NCBI GenBank assembly: GCA_000697355.1
Contig: JNEN01001208.1
Span: forward strand, 186,001-250,000
Direction of reading: 5' to 3'
Source of the DNA: Syncephalastrum monosporum B8922
Taxonomy: Eukaryota > Mucoromycota > Mucoromycetes > Mucorales > Syncephalastraceae
DNA: 64,000 bases
The notes under the pieces are model-generated. The model saw only the letters and a program-made list of their open reading frames with translations. It had not been told where the DNA came from and made no database searches. Each line of letters starts with the position of its first letter. Position 1 is the first letter of the stretch. The position numbers and the translations under genes were made by a program. Positions 50,036-63,900 of the stretch are shown here, in pieces.

Positions 50036-53000
50036 TTAGGGTTGGCAGGGTGCGATGGGGATAGTTGTGGTCGAAGGAATAGAAGAAGAGGAAGGCGGAG
50101 GAGGTGTATGCGAAGTAGGAGAGGTGGTGGCAGAGGGTTTATCGGGCTCGTCCGAGGCGTCGGCCGAGAGGTTGAGTTCATCGACCTCTTCGTCGTCTTC
50201 GTCGAGGACGGGCGGGCCGTCCATATTGCGCTCGAGTTCGACAATTGCGTTGGGTGCACCGTCAATGTAGTTGACGCTGTTGCGGTTGCTCCGGCCAAAC
50301 TCTTCGCGTAGCTTGAGAGTCGGCTTACGGCCCAAGGGGGCCACAGGCGGCGACGATTTAGTGCTGCTCTCTTCTGCCTTCTTCTCCCCTGAGCTGTTCT
50401 CACTCTGCTGTGGATGCTGCGGCGCATCTGAGGACGCTTGAGAGGGCAGTTGCGACGGCTCTTGTGGCGGTTCATCCGGATCGTCCTCGAGCATGCGTGG
50501 TGCAGCGTCGCCTTCCTCGGTTGTCCAAAAGATATATTCGAATTCGCTCATAAAGAGGTTAAAGATCATGGCGGGGATACCCAGAGTGGGGGAGAAGACA
50601 ATGCTGACGTTGCGCACCGTCATCTTGTTGATATCCGAGTGCTGCACGACGCGGATGAGATGAGCGGTGAGCGCACGCAGCAACGTATAGTTGGCCAACG
50701 GCAGCTGCGACACGAGTCGACCGAGCTCGTTGACGCGGTCCTTGCGGTCCAAAAGATCAATGACGTGCAGAAAGTCCATGCGACGCTCGCGCGTGAGTAC
50801 GCTCGTCGGCAGCTCGCGGAGCCACATCTTGAGGAGGCCCGCGATAGCATGAACGTCGTACTCTTGTTTGCTCTGGAGAAGGTTGACATCCCCCTCCTTG
50901 TTGAACTTGGCCTTCAAGTTCTTCATAACCGTGGTACTACCGCTCAGTCGGTAGAGACCTTCCTCCATCACGGCATTCTTGGCGTCAAGATACTCGATAC
51001 ATCGATACACGATAGCGGGTAATTCGTAGCCCTCCACGACGCGCGAGACGCGCACCGCGTCTTCGAGGCCAACACCAAAGACTTGCTTGGGACCAGGCGC
51101 GTCTGCAGCTTGGCCGGCTCCGGGGGACTTGGAGCGCTGCTGGGAGGCGGTTTGGCGCTCGGCGGTCTCGTTTGAGGTACGCGACAAAAAGTTGCGGAAG
51201 CCGGCGGGCGCCATGCTTGCTCTGGGTGCAGCCGAACCTTCTGAGGATAGCATCGTGTTGTTTTCGTTGCTAGAGGAGCTGCTAAACATCTTTTTACCCC
51301 AGAAGGTCATGCGGTTCGCCTTGTTCTTTGCCTTTTTCTCCGTACTGCCATCCTCGTTGAGATCCTCACTCGAGCGGCCCATCATTGTGGGTGATAGGGA
51401 ACGAGGCGGGTGGGGGGGCTGCGGTGTGTGATCACCGTCGTGGAGGTTCGTCGTCGAGCTGCGGCGGACCAGGATGGGTGGGGGTGTGTGGAGACTGCGC
51501 GAGTGCTGGTCGAGACTGGCACGGCCGGGTTCGGTTGCATTGTTGGGCCAAACCCCGCCTGCATTTGCGCTGGGCAGCGAGGTGGACAGCAGCGACGAAT
51601 CGGTGCTCTCGCTAGAGACTGAGGGCGTCGGGCCGCTACTGACCGCCATGCCGACCGGCGGTTCGGGTTCCATCACAGACGGCACGTTATTGAACTTTTC
51701 AATATCTTCACCGCCCTTGAGCTGGCTGATCGGGCTGGCTGCGACGGTGCGGATCTCACCCTTGGAGAGCTTGCGTCCTTTTTCCGGCTTGTTTTTGCTC
51801 TTCTTCTTGTCCTTGGGACCTGCAATCTCGAGGGAGGGATCTTCATCGAATCGGATGTTTTGGTATATGGCCTCGACCCACTCGTCTCTGTCAAGGTCTG
51901 AGTTGGCGCAGAGAATGTGGCGCACGACGTGCGAGGAGCCGGCACGCTTTTGCTCAATGATCAAGAAGGCGTGTCGGTAGATGCTGTTGCTGTCGTCCGC
52001 GGCGGGGGTGACACCGGCAGTCTGACGGCCGATCTGGGCGTTGGTGAGGCGGATCGTGCCAAGGTGCTGGCCACCCTTCTATAGTAGCTATGAGTATGTC
52101 CCTCGCAAAACACTGTTTCCTGATACGTACAGTCTCATAGTAGTCAATGATGGAGTCGTTAAGCACAAAGTACCGCGTTTTCCAGCCACCAAAGTTCTTT
52201 CCCCGCTTGGTCAAATAGCCTTCTTTGCCGGTTGCCTAATCAGAACAAGCGTCAGTAGGCAATGTAGGACGAAAAAGAACCTTAATGCATTTACCACATG
52301 CACGTCATGCTCGATCACATTCGTGCTCAAAAACTCGCACAGGTCCGACATATCGTCCCAGGGCAGCGTCACGGTATGTTGGAGGTATTGTTCAAGCGCA
52401 ATCTACATGAGGCAATGAGAGGCCATTCTTTCTGGTTTCTTATGCATCCATGGAATGGCCGTGGCATACCTTTCGCTGATCCACCTTGTTAGGCGCGTGC
52501 GTCGTGAACATGGCCTTGTCGGGCAACTTGCTAATCTTGCTTGTCACCGAGTGATTGTTCTGTGCCTTGAGCTACGCGAAAAGATTAGAGGTCCAGTCTA
52601 TTTTTGTTGATGCATGGAGTATTTTTGGACATGGGATGGCTCACCTTGGCATCGAGGTCCAAAAAGTCGGAATAGAGTTTCTCGACACGCCACAATTCAT
52701 GAAATCCATACTCGGAGATCTCGGTTTCGTCATCTCCCTCGGCACGTTTCTTACCAACCGATATCACGAAGGAAATGACCTCTTTGCCGCGCTCGTTGAC
52801 CTTGATGTTGGATCCAATGACTTTGACAGCCACGTTGGCAATGTTGCCCAGCGCACCTGCATCAGACATGGGGCTCTCGGGGCGTTCGATGGCGCCTGGT
52901 TCCTGGATGAGAGGGACCGGTATGGAGGGCGCCTCGTCATCGTCGCTGTTGCTGCTGGTGCGCGGCGGGAGGGGCGGGAGGAAGATGGTGCTCTCGCGCT

Positions 53001-53916
53001 TCCCCGTGTTGGCACGTGAGGACGGGACGTAGAGCGAGTGGCGCATGGCGGCGCGCGGCAAGGGCGGTGACGCGGCGCGCATGGTGGGGTCGTGCTCGAG
53101 ATGGTTGCGAGGTGGCGGCATCATGGACTCGCGCGCACGCGCCTTGCGCACGTCCAGCGTGGTGGAGGCGCTCTTGCTGGGCGTGGGCGTGGGTGGGGGA
53201 CCGACAGACGGAAGAGGCGGTTTTCTGCTGCTAGGGGGAATAGGAGGGTTGTTACTGTTATTACTACGTACAGCGGACGAGTACTTTGCGTACATTTGGG
53301 CGTCCTTTTCCATGATGGCGGCTGAGGTGGGCGAGGTAGGGTCGGCGGGCGAGCTCGGAGGCGACTGCTCGAGCGAGAAGCTGAATTGCTTCGCACGCTG
53401 GTGCTGCAATTGCTCCTTGTGTGCGGTCTGTGCTACCTCATCCAACTGTTGTGGTTGTTGTTGCTGCTGTGGGTGGTGCTGTTGTTGTTTCACATTGTTG
53501 TCCTTTACGGAGCGGAAAGGCGAGCGTGGGGGAGGCACGGGGCTGCTGTTGCCAGAGACACCGAGGTTGGAGGTGATGATGCCAGGCAACGGCAGCTCCA
53601 TTGCGGGCGACGTCTCGGAAGGCGTTGGGGCCAGGTCGTCTGCTTCAGCAATTTCACGGAGCATCTCGGGGGAGATGAGGATGGATGCGGCTCGCTGGCG
53701 CTGGGGGCGGCCCATCTCTCGCTCCAGATGACGGTACTTGTCGAGAATGCCGTCGCGCTCAGCAGCCAGGCGAGAGCTGTCCTTTTGCAGGTTCTGAATC
53801 ATGACGCGCTGCTTCTCCACAATCTTCCACAGCTGCTCGTTCTGCGACCGAAGGTGGGTCAGCTCGTCGGTTGGGCTGACGTGCCCGTACGCCACGTTCG
53901 GTGGGTGGTGGGACAT
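50036..53916 (-). CDS. Bem3-like Rho GTPase-activating protein (PX-PH-RhoGAP)
   Basis: Five exons (53916-52645, 52571-52470, 52402-52295, 52235-52131, 52078-50036) join in phase to 1209 residues. Order: N-terminal coiled coil (about 15-70, LTHLRSQNEQLWKIVEKQRV), long disordered Pro/Gln/Ser region, PX domain (about 358-490, RVEKLYSDFLDLDAKLKAQN), PH domain (about 495-610, KEGYLTKRGKNFGGWKTRYF), disordered linker, RhoGAP domain (about 855-1050) with arginine finger EGLYRLSGS and KMWLRELPTSVL, and an acidic tail. This matches yeast Bem3, which inactivates Cdc42 during polarity establishment; PX and PH target it to phosphoinositide membranes. Unusually long Pro/Gln regions are the only oddity. 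Confidence 0.95.
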
Positions 53917-54801
53917 GGCTGTGGCACGCGTTCAGTAAAAGGAAGGGCTGCTTCAGAGAGGAAAACGTAAAGAACGGGAAGGGGCTATCGTCAAGCAAGG
54001 CAAAGCGAGAGAAGAGAGTAGAGGATGGCAGAGAGAGAGCAAGAAAAGGAAAAGAAAAGAAAAAGGAAAAAAGAAAGATAGGAAAATAATATACTGTAAT
54101 GCGAAGAGGGGCAACGTAGGGAAAGAACAAGAGGAAGGAGGCAGCTTACACGAGCAATAACCAATTCGATCAACCTGCTTCCCAAAATAACAAAAAAATA
54201 GTGAAATAAAAAAAAAGCTGGAGGAAGCCTTGGTCTCCGCGCTTTGGTAATGTATGCCGTCCGGCAGATGGAGAAATTGCATGTTGTACAAGAAAACGAG
54301 CTTTCCTTTGCTGGGTGGTGCCCCAAGGAGGTTTTTCGTTCATGTATGTACATAACTAAGCTCTTTGTCTTTAGATTCCCCCGCCTATTTTTTTCTCCTC
54401 TCTCTCACTCTCTCTCTCTCTTTTTTTTTTTTACTCGCGCAGAAGGAGCAACTTGACAGTTCAGTCCAGTAAACATATAGATGATGGGGCGCCCTTTCCC
54501 TTTCCTATAATATTGTGTTGATGACACTTTGGCACGGACTTGTCACGTATTTAACTCTGTGCGACAAGTGCCTTTAAGCGGGACCTGGATTTTCAGGTAC
54601 AGCAAATAGGAAAGCCATACACAACATGTACTCTCGAAAAGAAGCGTTAACTTTTTTGACGATCTTATTCTGCTTTGTTTACTTTTAGCTAGCATGGTAC
54701 GGAGAGACGACAATGCACCAACGAGTGAAAAACATGTGTATGTCTCTAACCAGACGACAGTTACTGCAATGTCGATCGCGCTCCCTCTCTCCAACCTCTG
54801 T
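53917..54801. other. Purine- and pyrimidine-tract promoter region of RhoGAP gene
   Basis: Strong purine run at 53990-54085 (GAAAAGGAAAAG type) and a CT microsatellite followed by a T run at 54396-54432. No gene supported. Confidence 0.5.
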
Positions 54802-55171
54802 CTATTTTAAACTATACAATGAGAGCGTTCTGGCTAGCAAGTTATACAGTGTACCCATGATTTTGCTTGTTTTAGACCTAAATTGAGGCTGATCCTCGAA
54901 ATGGGGACATGGGGGACAAAAAGAATAAAATGTCCTTTTGCGGATGTAACCCCTCCTCTGTGGATAGAACCCATTGAACTCCCGCCTCATTGAACGACGG
55001 CGTGCGCCGTAGTCTTGCGAGTGCCACCGCCCTTTGTCCCCCGCACCCACACCACGCTGAGACTTGTGCCAGTGATACTGCGTGCCAGGCGGGTGCGTCC
55101 GAGTGGGCGGCGGCGTCATCCCGGCGATCTGTGCGGGGTTGCTGACGAATCCACCGAAATAAGTAAAGCAC
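54802..55171 (-). CDS. GC-rich open frame, unknown, possibly a terminal exon
   Basis: Within an AT-rich gap, the minus strand from about 55171 to 54960 has strongly GC-biased third positions, as in real genes here. It reads NPAQIAGMTPPPTRTHPPGT, then HWHKSQRGVGAGDKGRWHSQ and RRSMRREFNGFYP. The Arg/Gly/Pro-rich product has no recognised domain. The frame lacks a clear start and may be the last exon or a fragment of a gene. Confidence 0.3.
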
Positions 55172-56740
55172 CTTTCACTCGGCCGTACACGACCTTTGGC
55201 TCATTCCTCATTGCAATATCCGTCCAGAGGCGACTTTGCTTTCCTATATCATATATAAATTAGAAGGCCAATTACACTTCCTATAGATATAATGGTAAGT
55301 GATCGGATATGTGCATTACTGGTTCCGAAACGAGTACAGATCAATAATGGGATTAGCGCCATTATTTATCGGCATCAGACGCGCCGTTCGCATATTGCCT
55401 GCCTCCCAGAACTACCTGAAAAATCACAAGTGTACCAAGTATAAATAGTGTCCCTGTTACTCATTAGTTGTACATGGGTGGTACCGATGTAACCTACACT
55501 TTCATTCATTAATGTGGATCATTCCTGTAATTCTTATGCAGTCATACATCGGATCTATACACTGCATACTTCTACTTCTACTATACATGATAAGCATTCA
55601 TCCCAGCACCTTATTCAGTGGGCTGCTACATAACGCTTCGGGAAAAATAAAGTTTATCATTTACCTGCATCATCTTGTAGCTCTGATGCGACGGATGACT
55701 TACCACAAATGAAGGTGGGCCCTTGATGCCCATGCGTTTGACATGTTGATAAAGTTTTTGAATAAGGTATCACAAAATTTCAGGGCTTACACAAGGCAAG
55801 TGCTGGGTTTGGGCACATAAGCAGTCTCTGACAGCAAAACTACGAGCATGAGGAGTATCTCCAGGCATACCTTCAGGAGATGCAAGTATATTTGGTCTTC
55901 ATGTATGCGGCTATATCCACAGCATGTACTTGTCCTCACATTGGCTCTGCCATATGGTTTCTGCAGCAAGGGTTAGGTTGGGGGGGGGTGAGGCACAGCA
56001 AATGACCGTTATGGGCAGATAAAGCACGATAATATTTGCGTATTTCACCCCTGCTCAGAGGACAGTGACTGTGCCAAGTCAATACAGAATGATGAAGAGG
56101 ATAGAGTGACATGTCCATATATGGGGATATGGACAACACGAATGATTCTCAAGTTTGCCAAGACGCACGGACTTACACTCGATCCGGTCGGGCCGAAGGA
56201 AAAAGGGAATTGGCAATCTCAGCGGGTACCGGATGAAACGAACGGCGGTCACCTTTCAGGCACGGCGGTCGTTTCTATTAGGTGGGCTTACCCATGGGCC
56301 GAGAGCGGAGCCTGTGTCTATGTGCGAAGCACAGGAACGAATGCAGAACCGAGTCTGCGGAGCGTACAAGCACCGGAAGATCGGCATAGTTCTCCATCAT
56401 GGTAGAAACTCACGTAGACACCAGGGGGACGCTGATGTGCGGTGGAAGGAGAGAAGAAATGCTAGATAGAACTACTATAGTAAAAGGCATATGCTTTTAT
56501 GTGTCTGATATGATAGGAAGCTGTTCACATGCTCCATAACAAGGTTAGTATGTACCCCATTTATATATGAACATACTGCTACAACAGTACTGCAAAGGGT
56601 TTCAAGACCCGTCAACAGACCTCTCCGTTTGCTTCTTTCTTCCTTGCTTTCCGTAGCTTTGTACACAGACACACGTACTTTCTCTTTCTTTTTTTTTTTC
56701 CATTACCTATTCTATACACCTTGGCTGCTTACCAAAGCGA
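55172..56740. other. AT-rich gene-free region upstream of the 5-phosphatase gene
   Basis: No supported feature apart from a pyrimidine-rich tract (CTTTCTCTTTCTTTTTTTTTT) near 56677, just upstream of the proposed start at 56741. Confidence 0.5.
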
Positions 56741-59700
56741 ATGACACTGGCTACTCCAGGCACAGGACACCACCCCAGGAGTACTCACTCCATTCATGAC
56801 AACGCAACCACGACACCATCGGCACGTCAAGTCCGCAATGACGATGGACCGAGCACGAATGACGCCAAGACAGTGGGGCTAACCACGTCTCCGACACATA
56901 CGCTGACCTCAGCAGCTTCAGCAGCTTCAGCAAAAGAAGGCATGAATGCAGGTGAGAATATCATCCCTACAGGACCCTGACCCAGACTGACTCCGGCTGA
57001 GCAGGACACGCGTCACATGATAAGGATACCAAGAACAACAAGCATGATGTCCTGCTACAACGCGGTGGTATGTCTTAAATATGACCTATTTGCCAATGAG
57101 TTAACCAGCTATATTTGCTGCTTCGTTTTCATTCGTCTGTTACTAGCTTCCACTGTTATGCACGGTGCCTTTTATGAAACACAAGGTTCGCAAAGAAGGA
57201 AAGGTGGTAATTTTTCTCACCAACAGGGGGCCTCCATCTATCTTGATGCAAACAGATCACCCGCAAGTGCCTGCGCTACCACCGCGTCCTAAAAGCGCCG
57301 AGTATCTCACTCGCTCCACGCCCCCGCCTCTTGGTTCTTCTTCGCATTCGCCTCCGGTGCCCGCCCCGCCTCGACTTCCACCGCGACCGTCCGTCTCTGC
57401 CACCAACCGCGCCCGCGCCAGGACCCTCAACAGCAACGACATGACTGCGGGCTATAAAGAGACCATGGAGCCACCGCCTTCGCTGCCCAGGGTGCAAGGA
57501 CGCCATTTCGCAGAGGACACGCCCAAACGCCGGAAAAACAAGATGGACGTCCTCAACAGCACGCTGGCCAACACCCGCTCCCGCTCTAAGAGCATTTCAG
57601 ACATGCCGACCTCGTCCAACATGGGCAGCCGTCACAAGAAGCACCATCGCCGAAAGTCGCCTCCACTGGTCCCCTCGGCGCGCACTCATGCCATGGCCGT
57701 CTATCCCGATTATACACACGTCGACCGCAAACCGCCCTTTGGCGGCGGCCACCAGCGCTACATCTCGGCAAACCACCCTGCGGGCATGATTCGTGCCGTC
57801 GCGGCCTCCTGTGACCGCATCGCCACCGCCTGCTACTCGGTCAAGCTCTGGGACGCGGCCGGTCAGAACACGGGCTGCATCAAACAGGGGGATGCGCTGT
57901 CGCCCCACGATCATGCCTTGGGCGACACGACCGCCAACGCAGCCTCGCAAGAGTTCATGATGGCTATCACCATGCAGGAACGGATCAACTGCCTGACATT
58001 TGCGCCTGATATGCGGTATCTCTGGGCTGGACTCGAAGACGGCCGCATCTTGGTCATGGATACCGTCAAGCCCCGCATCGTGCAAGAGCTGCGCATGCAT
58101 GAGCACGGTGTTGTTTTCATCCTCTCTGTCGCGCACGAGCTGTGGACGCTCGATGAAGCCGGGTCGCTGATCCGGTGGCCCCTGGACACACTGCCAGACG
58201 AGAACGAGGAGGACGAGGAGGACGAGGCGATACGCGCTAGACTGATGCATGACGGCTATGTTCACCAGGTCACACCACGCGCGGTTGCGGCTGCGGTCAT
58301 CACCAACGAAGACTGCCATTCGCTCTGGCTCACCTCCAAGGCGGGCCGCACCCTCGATGTCTACAAGTTTCCGACCGCGCGCGCCAGTACCCCGAAGCAC
58401 ACCGTCGTGTGCCCGTCCCGCGTTGCCACGATACCCAATGATCTCCGCGACATTACGCATATGGTGACCCTCCATGCTCAGCCCGGCCAAGCGGCATGCA
58501 TCGTGTGTGGTCACGACGATGGCTACGTCACGGTATGGAATGCGGAGACGCTGGTGCTCGAGCACGTCGTGCGTGCCTCGGTATACGAAGTCACGGCCAT
58601 GTTGGTCACGCGCGAGCACCGTCTGTGGATCGCCTTCAAGACGGGCGTGATTCATGTCTATGACATACAGCAGTCGCCGTGGAAAGCCCTCAAGATGTGG
58701 GAAGCCCACAGCGGGCCGATAATCAAGTTTGTCTTGGAATGTGACGCCGACCGCGAAGGCATCCGTGTGATTAGTACGGATTCGCACGGGCATATTGCCA
58801 TCTGGGACGGGTTGCTGCTCGGCACCTGGGAAGGTGAGACAAAAGAGAAGGCCGGTCTGGGTCCTGAATGGCAGCACGCTGACTACTTTTTCGATAGACC
58901 AGCGCGTCGAGAAGCTCATGCTCGAGAACAGCACGTACCGCAATACCCGTGTGCACATCTGCTCATGGAACATTGATGCACGTAGTCCGGACCAGCTGAC
59001 TGTGACGGACAAGGAGAGATTTGCCGGATGGCTCGGCGCGGGCGCCGAACGCGACCCTGATATCCTGGCGATCGGACTCCAAGAGATTGTGGACCTCGAA
59101 TCCAAACGTCAGACCGCACGTAAGTCAGATAGATGCTCTCAATAGGACGGTCCTGTTTATATCCCTGTCCTTCAGGCTCGTTTTACTTGTCGCGAAGAAA
59201 GCAGGACAAGCAGGAGGCGCACGACGAACTCCAGCTCAAGGAACAGTACGGTGCCTGGCGGAGCTATCTCAGCGAGACAGTCGCTGCTGCCTATGGCGAC
59301 ACATACACGCTCGTCAAGACCGAGCATCTGGTGGGCCTCTACAGCATTGTCTTTGTGAAATCCACTCTCGCCGTACGGGAGGTGCAATCCACGACGGTCA
59401 AGACTGGCCTGCGCGTGATGAACAAAAGTCTCCATGGTAACAAGGGAGGTATCGCGATCCGGCTTCTGCTCGAGGACGCCTCCTTTTGCTTTGTCAACTG
59501 CCACTTGGCGGCGGGCCAATCGCATGTTCGTCAGCGTAACCTGGACGCCGAGACGATCCTGCGCACCGCCAAATTCCCGCCCCTGAGCGGCCAAGACACC
59601 AGGACGATGCGTGGCGGTGGCGACGGCACGTATATTCTCGATCATGCACACACGTTTCTCAGCGGCGATTTGAACTACCGCCTCGATCACTGGTCCAAGC

Positions 59701-60071
59701 AAGACGTGGTGCAGTGTCTGCGAGACCAGACCGAAGTGTCGGGCAAGCGGATGATGTACCGCCATCTGATTGCAGAGGACCAGCTTCATAAACAGCGTCA
59801 AGACCATCCGCTGCTCAACATGTTGACCCTGTTTGACGAGCTCGAGATTCAGTTTGATCCCACCTACAAGTACAATCGCGGCACAGACGCATACGACACG
59901 TCTGTCAAACAGCGCGTCCCGGCTTGGTGCGATCGTATCCTCCATCGGACCATCAGTCAGGCTGACAAGGCTGTTTACGGCCGCCACGAAATCCTTGCAT
60001 CGGATCATCGCCCCATCGCTGCCAGTTTTGATCTCAAGACGGTATCCAAGATCGTGATACCCCCTGCCTAA
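56741..60071 (+). CDS. WD40-domain inositol polyphosphate 5-phosphatase
   Basis: Firm exons are roughly 57196-58833, 58898-59119 and 59176-60071; proposed upstream exons 56741-56951 and 57005-57067 connect in phase if exon 3 starts at 57196 or 57199, giving about 1009 residues. The start and intron 2 are uncertain. After a Pro/Arg-rich arm comes a beta-propeller (INCLTFAPDMRYLWAGLEDG, then ACIVCGHDDGYVTVWNAET, GHIAIWDGLLLGTW). The IPPc catalytic domain shows ICSWNIDARSP, LAIGLQEIVDLES, LHGNKGGIAIRL, VNCHLAAGQSHVRQRN, FLSGDLNYRLD, VPAWCDRILH and SDHRPIAASF, all needed for 5-phosphate removal from phosphoinositides. The WD40-IPPc order is like plant 5PTases; yeast Inp51-54 lack the propeller. 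Confidence 0.9.
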
Positions 60072-60916
60072 GCCGAGAACTGTACTGTACTATACATAGC
60101 ATATATACCCACTTTCATCACATACGAAATAAGATGACAGATCAACCATATCTTTTATTTCGCCAAAAGCGACAACCTCTGTCTAACATAATGTTAGCCA
60201 AGCAGTAGGGATGTAGAGCCGCGTTTAGAGTATCAAGTATTGATTTCCTGTTAGTATGTCCCTGTCTCACTGGTCTCCCGTGATTTGCTGTGCAATATGT
60301 GCAATAATCTGAATATATTGGAGAAATCAGAAAGAATGACCTGGTAAAGTGTGGTTTCTCTGACTTTAGCATATCTGAGGGTACTTCGTGTTCAAAACAA
60401 GGCGCTTATTGCATCTTTCGTCGCTTTAATAGCAGTCCACCATATCGTCCAGTGTCCTCATGGCCGCTACCATCATCCTCTGAATTTCAGACGCGGTTGC
60501 CGGTGCTGATGATATCAAGGACAAAAATAAGCATCATCAGGATATAATTGACGAGGTCAGCTGACAGTGTGGTAGACCTTCTGTATTACTGATTCAAGAG
60601 ACAACCAATAGGTCATATACGAGCATAAAGACTAAACGTCTGGACAAAAGCTGACGATCAATTGTGGTGCCAGCCCAAAGAAAAATGACCTTTTGCATAA
60701 AGAACGGAAGTAGCGGGAGTTTCAGCGAATTTTGTGTACATCTTCTATCGTATAGCGTATGTATACAGCACAGGAGCGATTTTTGTTAGGTAATGGGGTT
60801 CTTTTGTCTGTTCAGCATTTAGATGGCCATGTATCATTGGAAAAGTCATTCCAGTGCGTTGAACTCAATAAAAGTGAAGCAACATGCTTTATTCAAGGCT
60901 AACGAGAAAAACAAAT
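60072..60916. other. Convergent intergenic region, 5-phosphatase / UBA1
   Basis: 845 bp of AT-rich sequence without a gene. Carries the 3' ends of both genes. Confidence 0.5.
60888..60893 (-). terminator. AATAAA polyadenylation signal of UBA1 gene
   Basis: TTTATT on the plus strand is AATAAA on the minus strand, about 25 bp past the UBA1 stop codon. Confidence 0.55.
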
Positions 60917-63900
60917 TTACGGCCGAATTTGGACACGGACATAGGGCACCTGAGAGCACATTAAAGTCAGCGATCAGCTCAAGAGAGTACTGCACGCGCT
61001 TACCTCAACATCTTCATCATCGGCATCATTCACGCACACTTCAAAGATCAACGCTTTGACATGTGGGGGAATAGGCTTCTTGGACACGGACTCGACAAGT
61101 TTCGAGAGCCTAGCATTAGAAATTACGGATCAGTTTACCGTATCTCGGGATCCTATATTCACCTACTTCATGGCCAGACGCTCCTCCTTCTTCTTCTTTT
61201 GCATAAAGAAGGAATAGAGCATGGAGACACCTGAAGAAACCATGGTGACCTCCAGCTTCTCCTCATTCTGGAAGTAATCAATGAATTCTTGCAGCGTAAT
61301 GTCCTGCTTGATGTCGAAGCGGTCCCACAGAGTGAACTGCTTTCCATTGTATTCGAGCTTGGGAGCACCAATGGGCTCGGAGAAGCCAAAGAAGGGCAGT
61401 GCCAAGTTGACAAAGCCGTTCTTGTAATCTTCCAGCGTGTTCTTGCCATCGATAATCTAAAATGGACATGAGACTCCGAACAATGCACACTTTTTTGATT
61501 GAATGTTCCCTTTTTTTACCTTGTAAAGCTCCAGGCAGACCAGACCGGTGACAAGAGCGGTCGTGGTAGCAATGGCCGGGATGATCTTGCCAGCGATGAA
61601 CTTGGTCTTGTGGCGGTCGGCGGGAGCGATACCGTAGTTGATGGCACGCAGGTTGGACGCAGCCGTGATGAAATCAATGTGGAAGTTGGAATCATCATCC
61701 TTTTCAAAGTCGCAGGGGTTCAGACGGAATCCTGCCAAGGTGGACGGATCAGGCAGGTTCTTGATAACATCATCGAGCGAGTCCTCGCCACTGTTATCGT
61801 CCATGTTCTCGTTCTCCTGGACTTGGATCTTGACGCCTTCCTTGGGTCTGAACTCGGGCACAATGACGTTCTCGAGCTCCTTGCGGAAGTACTCGCGGTC
61901 GGTCTCGCCTTTTAAGCCATAGTTGAACGCATGCAGGTTCGCAGCGTAGACAACAAAGTCCATGTGGATCGGGTCGTTGGGATCAAACTGGATGGGCTCG
62001 GGCGCACGCTTCGGGCCGGACCAGAAAGGCTGACCAGAGGAAGTCACAGAGTCCTTGGGGAAGTTGAACAGGAGCTGCTGGATATTGTTGTTGTACATCT
62101 CCTCAAACTTGATTCTCGCCCACGCCACACAAGCGGAGAAGGACAAGGGCTTGTCGGCCACAAGGTAGTTGTACACAGTCTGGAGCGTCTCCTTTTGGCT
62201 GCCGCCCTGCTTCATTGTGCTCTCGACAAAGTTGGGCTGGGTCAGGTACAGGTTGACATTGTCGGTGGACTGCTTAAAGTAGCCTTCAAACAGGTCACGT
62301 GCCCACTGTTATACAGAAAGGTGGGTTACTTCTATGGCACGATACATACGCACTCTCTATTGTTACCTGAATGGTGTGTTCGATGGCATTGGGGAAATTC
62401 TTGAGGGTACAGATAGGAATAGCCTTCTCCGGGGGATCTTGGGAAGAGGAGTAGGACTCGGTGAGGTAGGGAATGACGACCTGGGTGTTGCCCTTGGTGC
62501 CGAGGGTGCCGGACTCGAGCAGCGGCTTGCGGTAGTAGACGCAGCGACGGTCAACATATTTACGGGCTTCGACATTGTCCAGCGCGTTTGTGACACCCGA
62601 CAGCGACTCGAAAAAGTCATCGTCGTAGATGTTCTCAGTGTCAGGACCGACACGTTCCTGGTGAACCGAGATCTTGCCCTGCAGCTGAGGGTTCATCGTT
62701 GCCACGGCAGTGGCAGCGCATTCAGATTTCAATTTCTAAATTATGATCTGTGTGAGCTGGTATTGAAAAGTGTGAAACGCATCAACTTACGCCAACGTCC
62801 GTAGGGCGGAAGAGGAACTGACGGTTGAGATTACTCTTCTCAATAGTGTCCATATCGGTAATAATGATAGAGCCATTGGGACCCGCACCAAGACCCATCA
62901 TGGCCCAGTTCTTGAGCATCTCACAACCAATAGCACCGGCACCAACCAGGAACTCCTTGGTGTTTTCGATCTTTTCTTGGAACTCACGACCGAACACAGC
63001 AATTTGACCATCGTAGCGCGAACCAACCTAAGATCACCTGGTGAGCGTCCTAGATATGTGGCCACGCATCAAGAACGTACCGGAGCGCAGAGTTCTTCGC
63101 TCAGTTTGACGCTCGTAGGCAGAGCCTCCAAGGCATCCAAGAACATGTATTGTTGAATTGGGTGGAATTTACCGCTGACAGACTGTAGCAAAGTAAGCTG
63201 ACTGTATACCGCACAGACATCAGACGTACCTTGAGCACTTCCTGAGCAGCCAAACCACCGTAGACGGCCACCATCGGAGAGACCTCACCCGCCGACTGAT
63301 AAGCGAGTTCCTTGATGAGCTTCTCGTCCAGTTCGGGCTTCTCCTCGACGGTATCCAGGAGAACCTTGGTTGCCTGGAAGACTTCCTCGGCGTCCTGCTC
63401 GTTGCGGGGTTTCGGGAAGCGCTGGTGTTTCTCGACAAACTGGCCAAGGGCCTGGAAGGCCAGGTGGAGCTGCATGGGGCGATCAAACTTGGCAAAGTCG
63501 GAAATCATGATTTCAGGACTGGCAAGCGATTCTTTGTATGATTTCTAATTCGGATTCAGGTGACACATGAGCGTTCCAATCTTTTGATGAATAAGGACAA
63601 GACAAGATCTCCAGTACGTACAAAGTCGACGTATTTGGGCAGCTTGACCTGGTTGAAGATACCACCCCGGACATAGTCACCGAGGTTGGAGGTATCACCA
63701 ATACTGAAGGTGTAGGGGCCGAGGACCTTGATCTTGCGGGGCGTGATGCCGTTGAGCTCGGTCATGCCCTGGACTTCGGTGAACGTGACAGCATCGCCAT
63801 CTTCAAGGCCGTGACGGGTTTCATCCAGACAGGTAACAACGCCTTCTTTGTCCTTTTGGAGAGGGATTAGTCATCCTTCACTATTATGTACGGCTTCTTG

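Noticed and set aside
57597..59105. 502-codon minus-strand open frame opposite the WD40-5-phosphatase gene
   Set aside because: Antisense of a GC-biased gene; the plus strand has continuous WD40 and IPPc motifs.
61499..62404. Plus-strand open frames opposite UBA1
   Set aside because: Shadows of the conserved E1 coding sequence.
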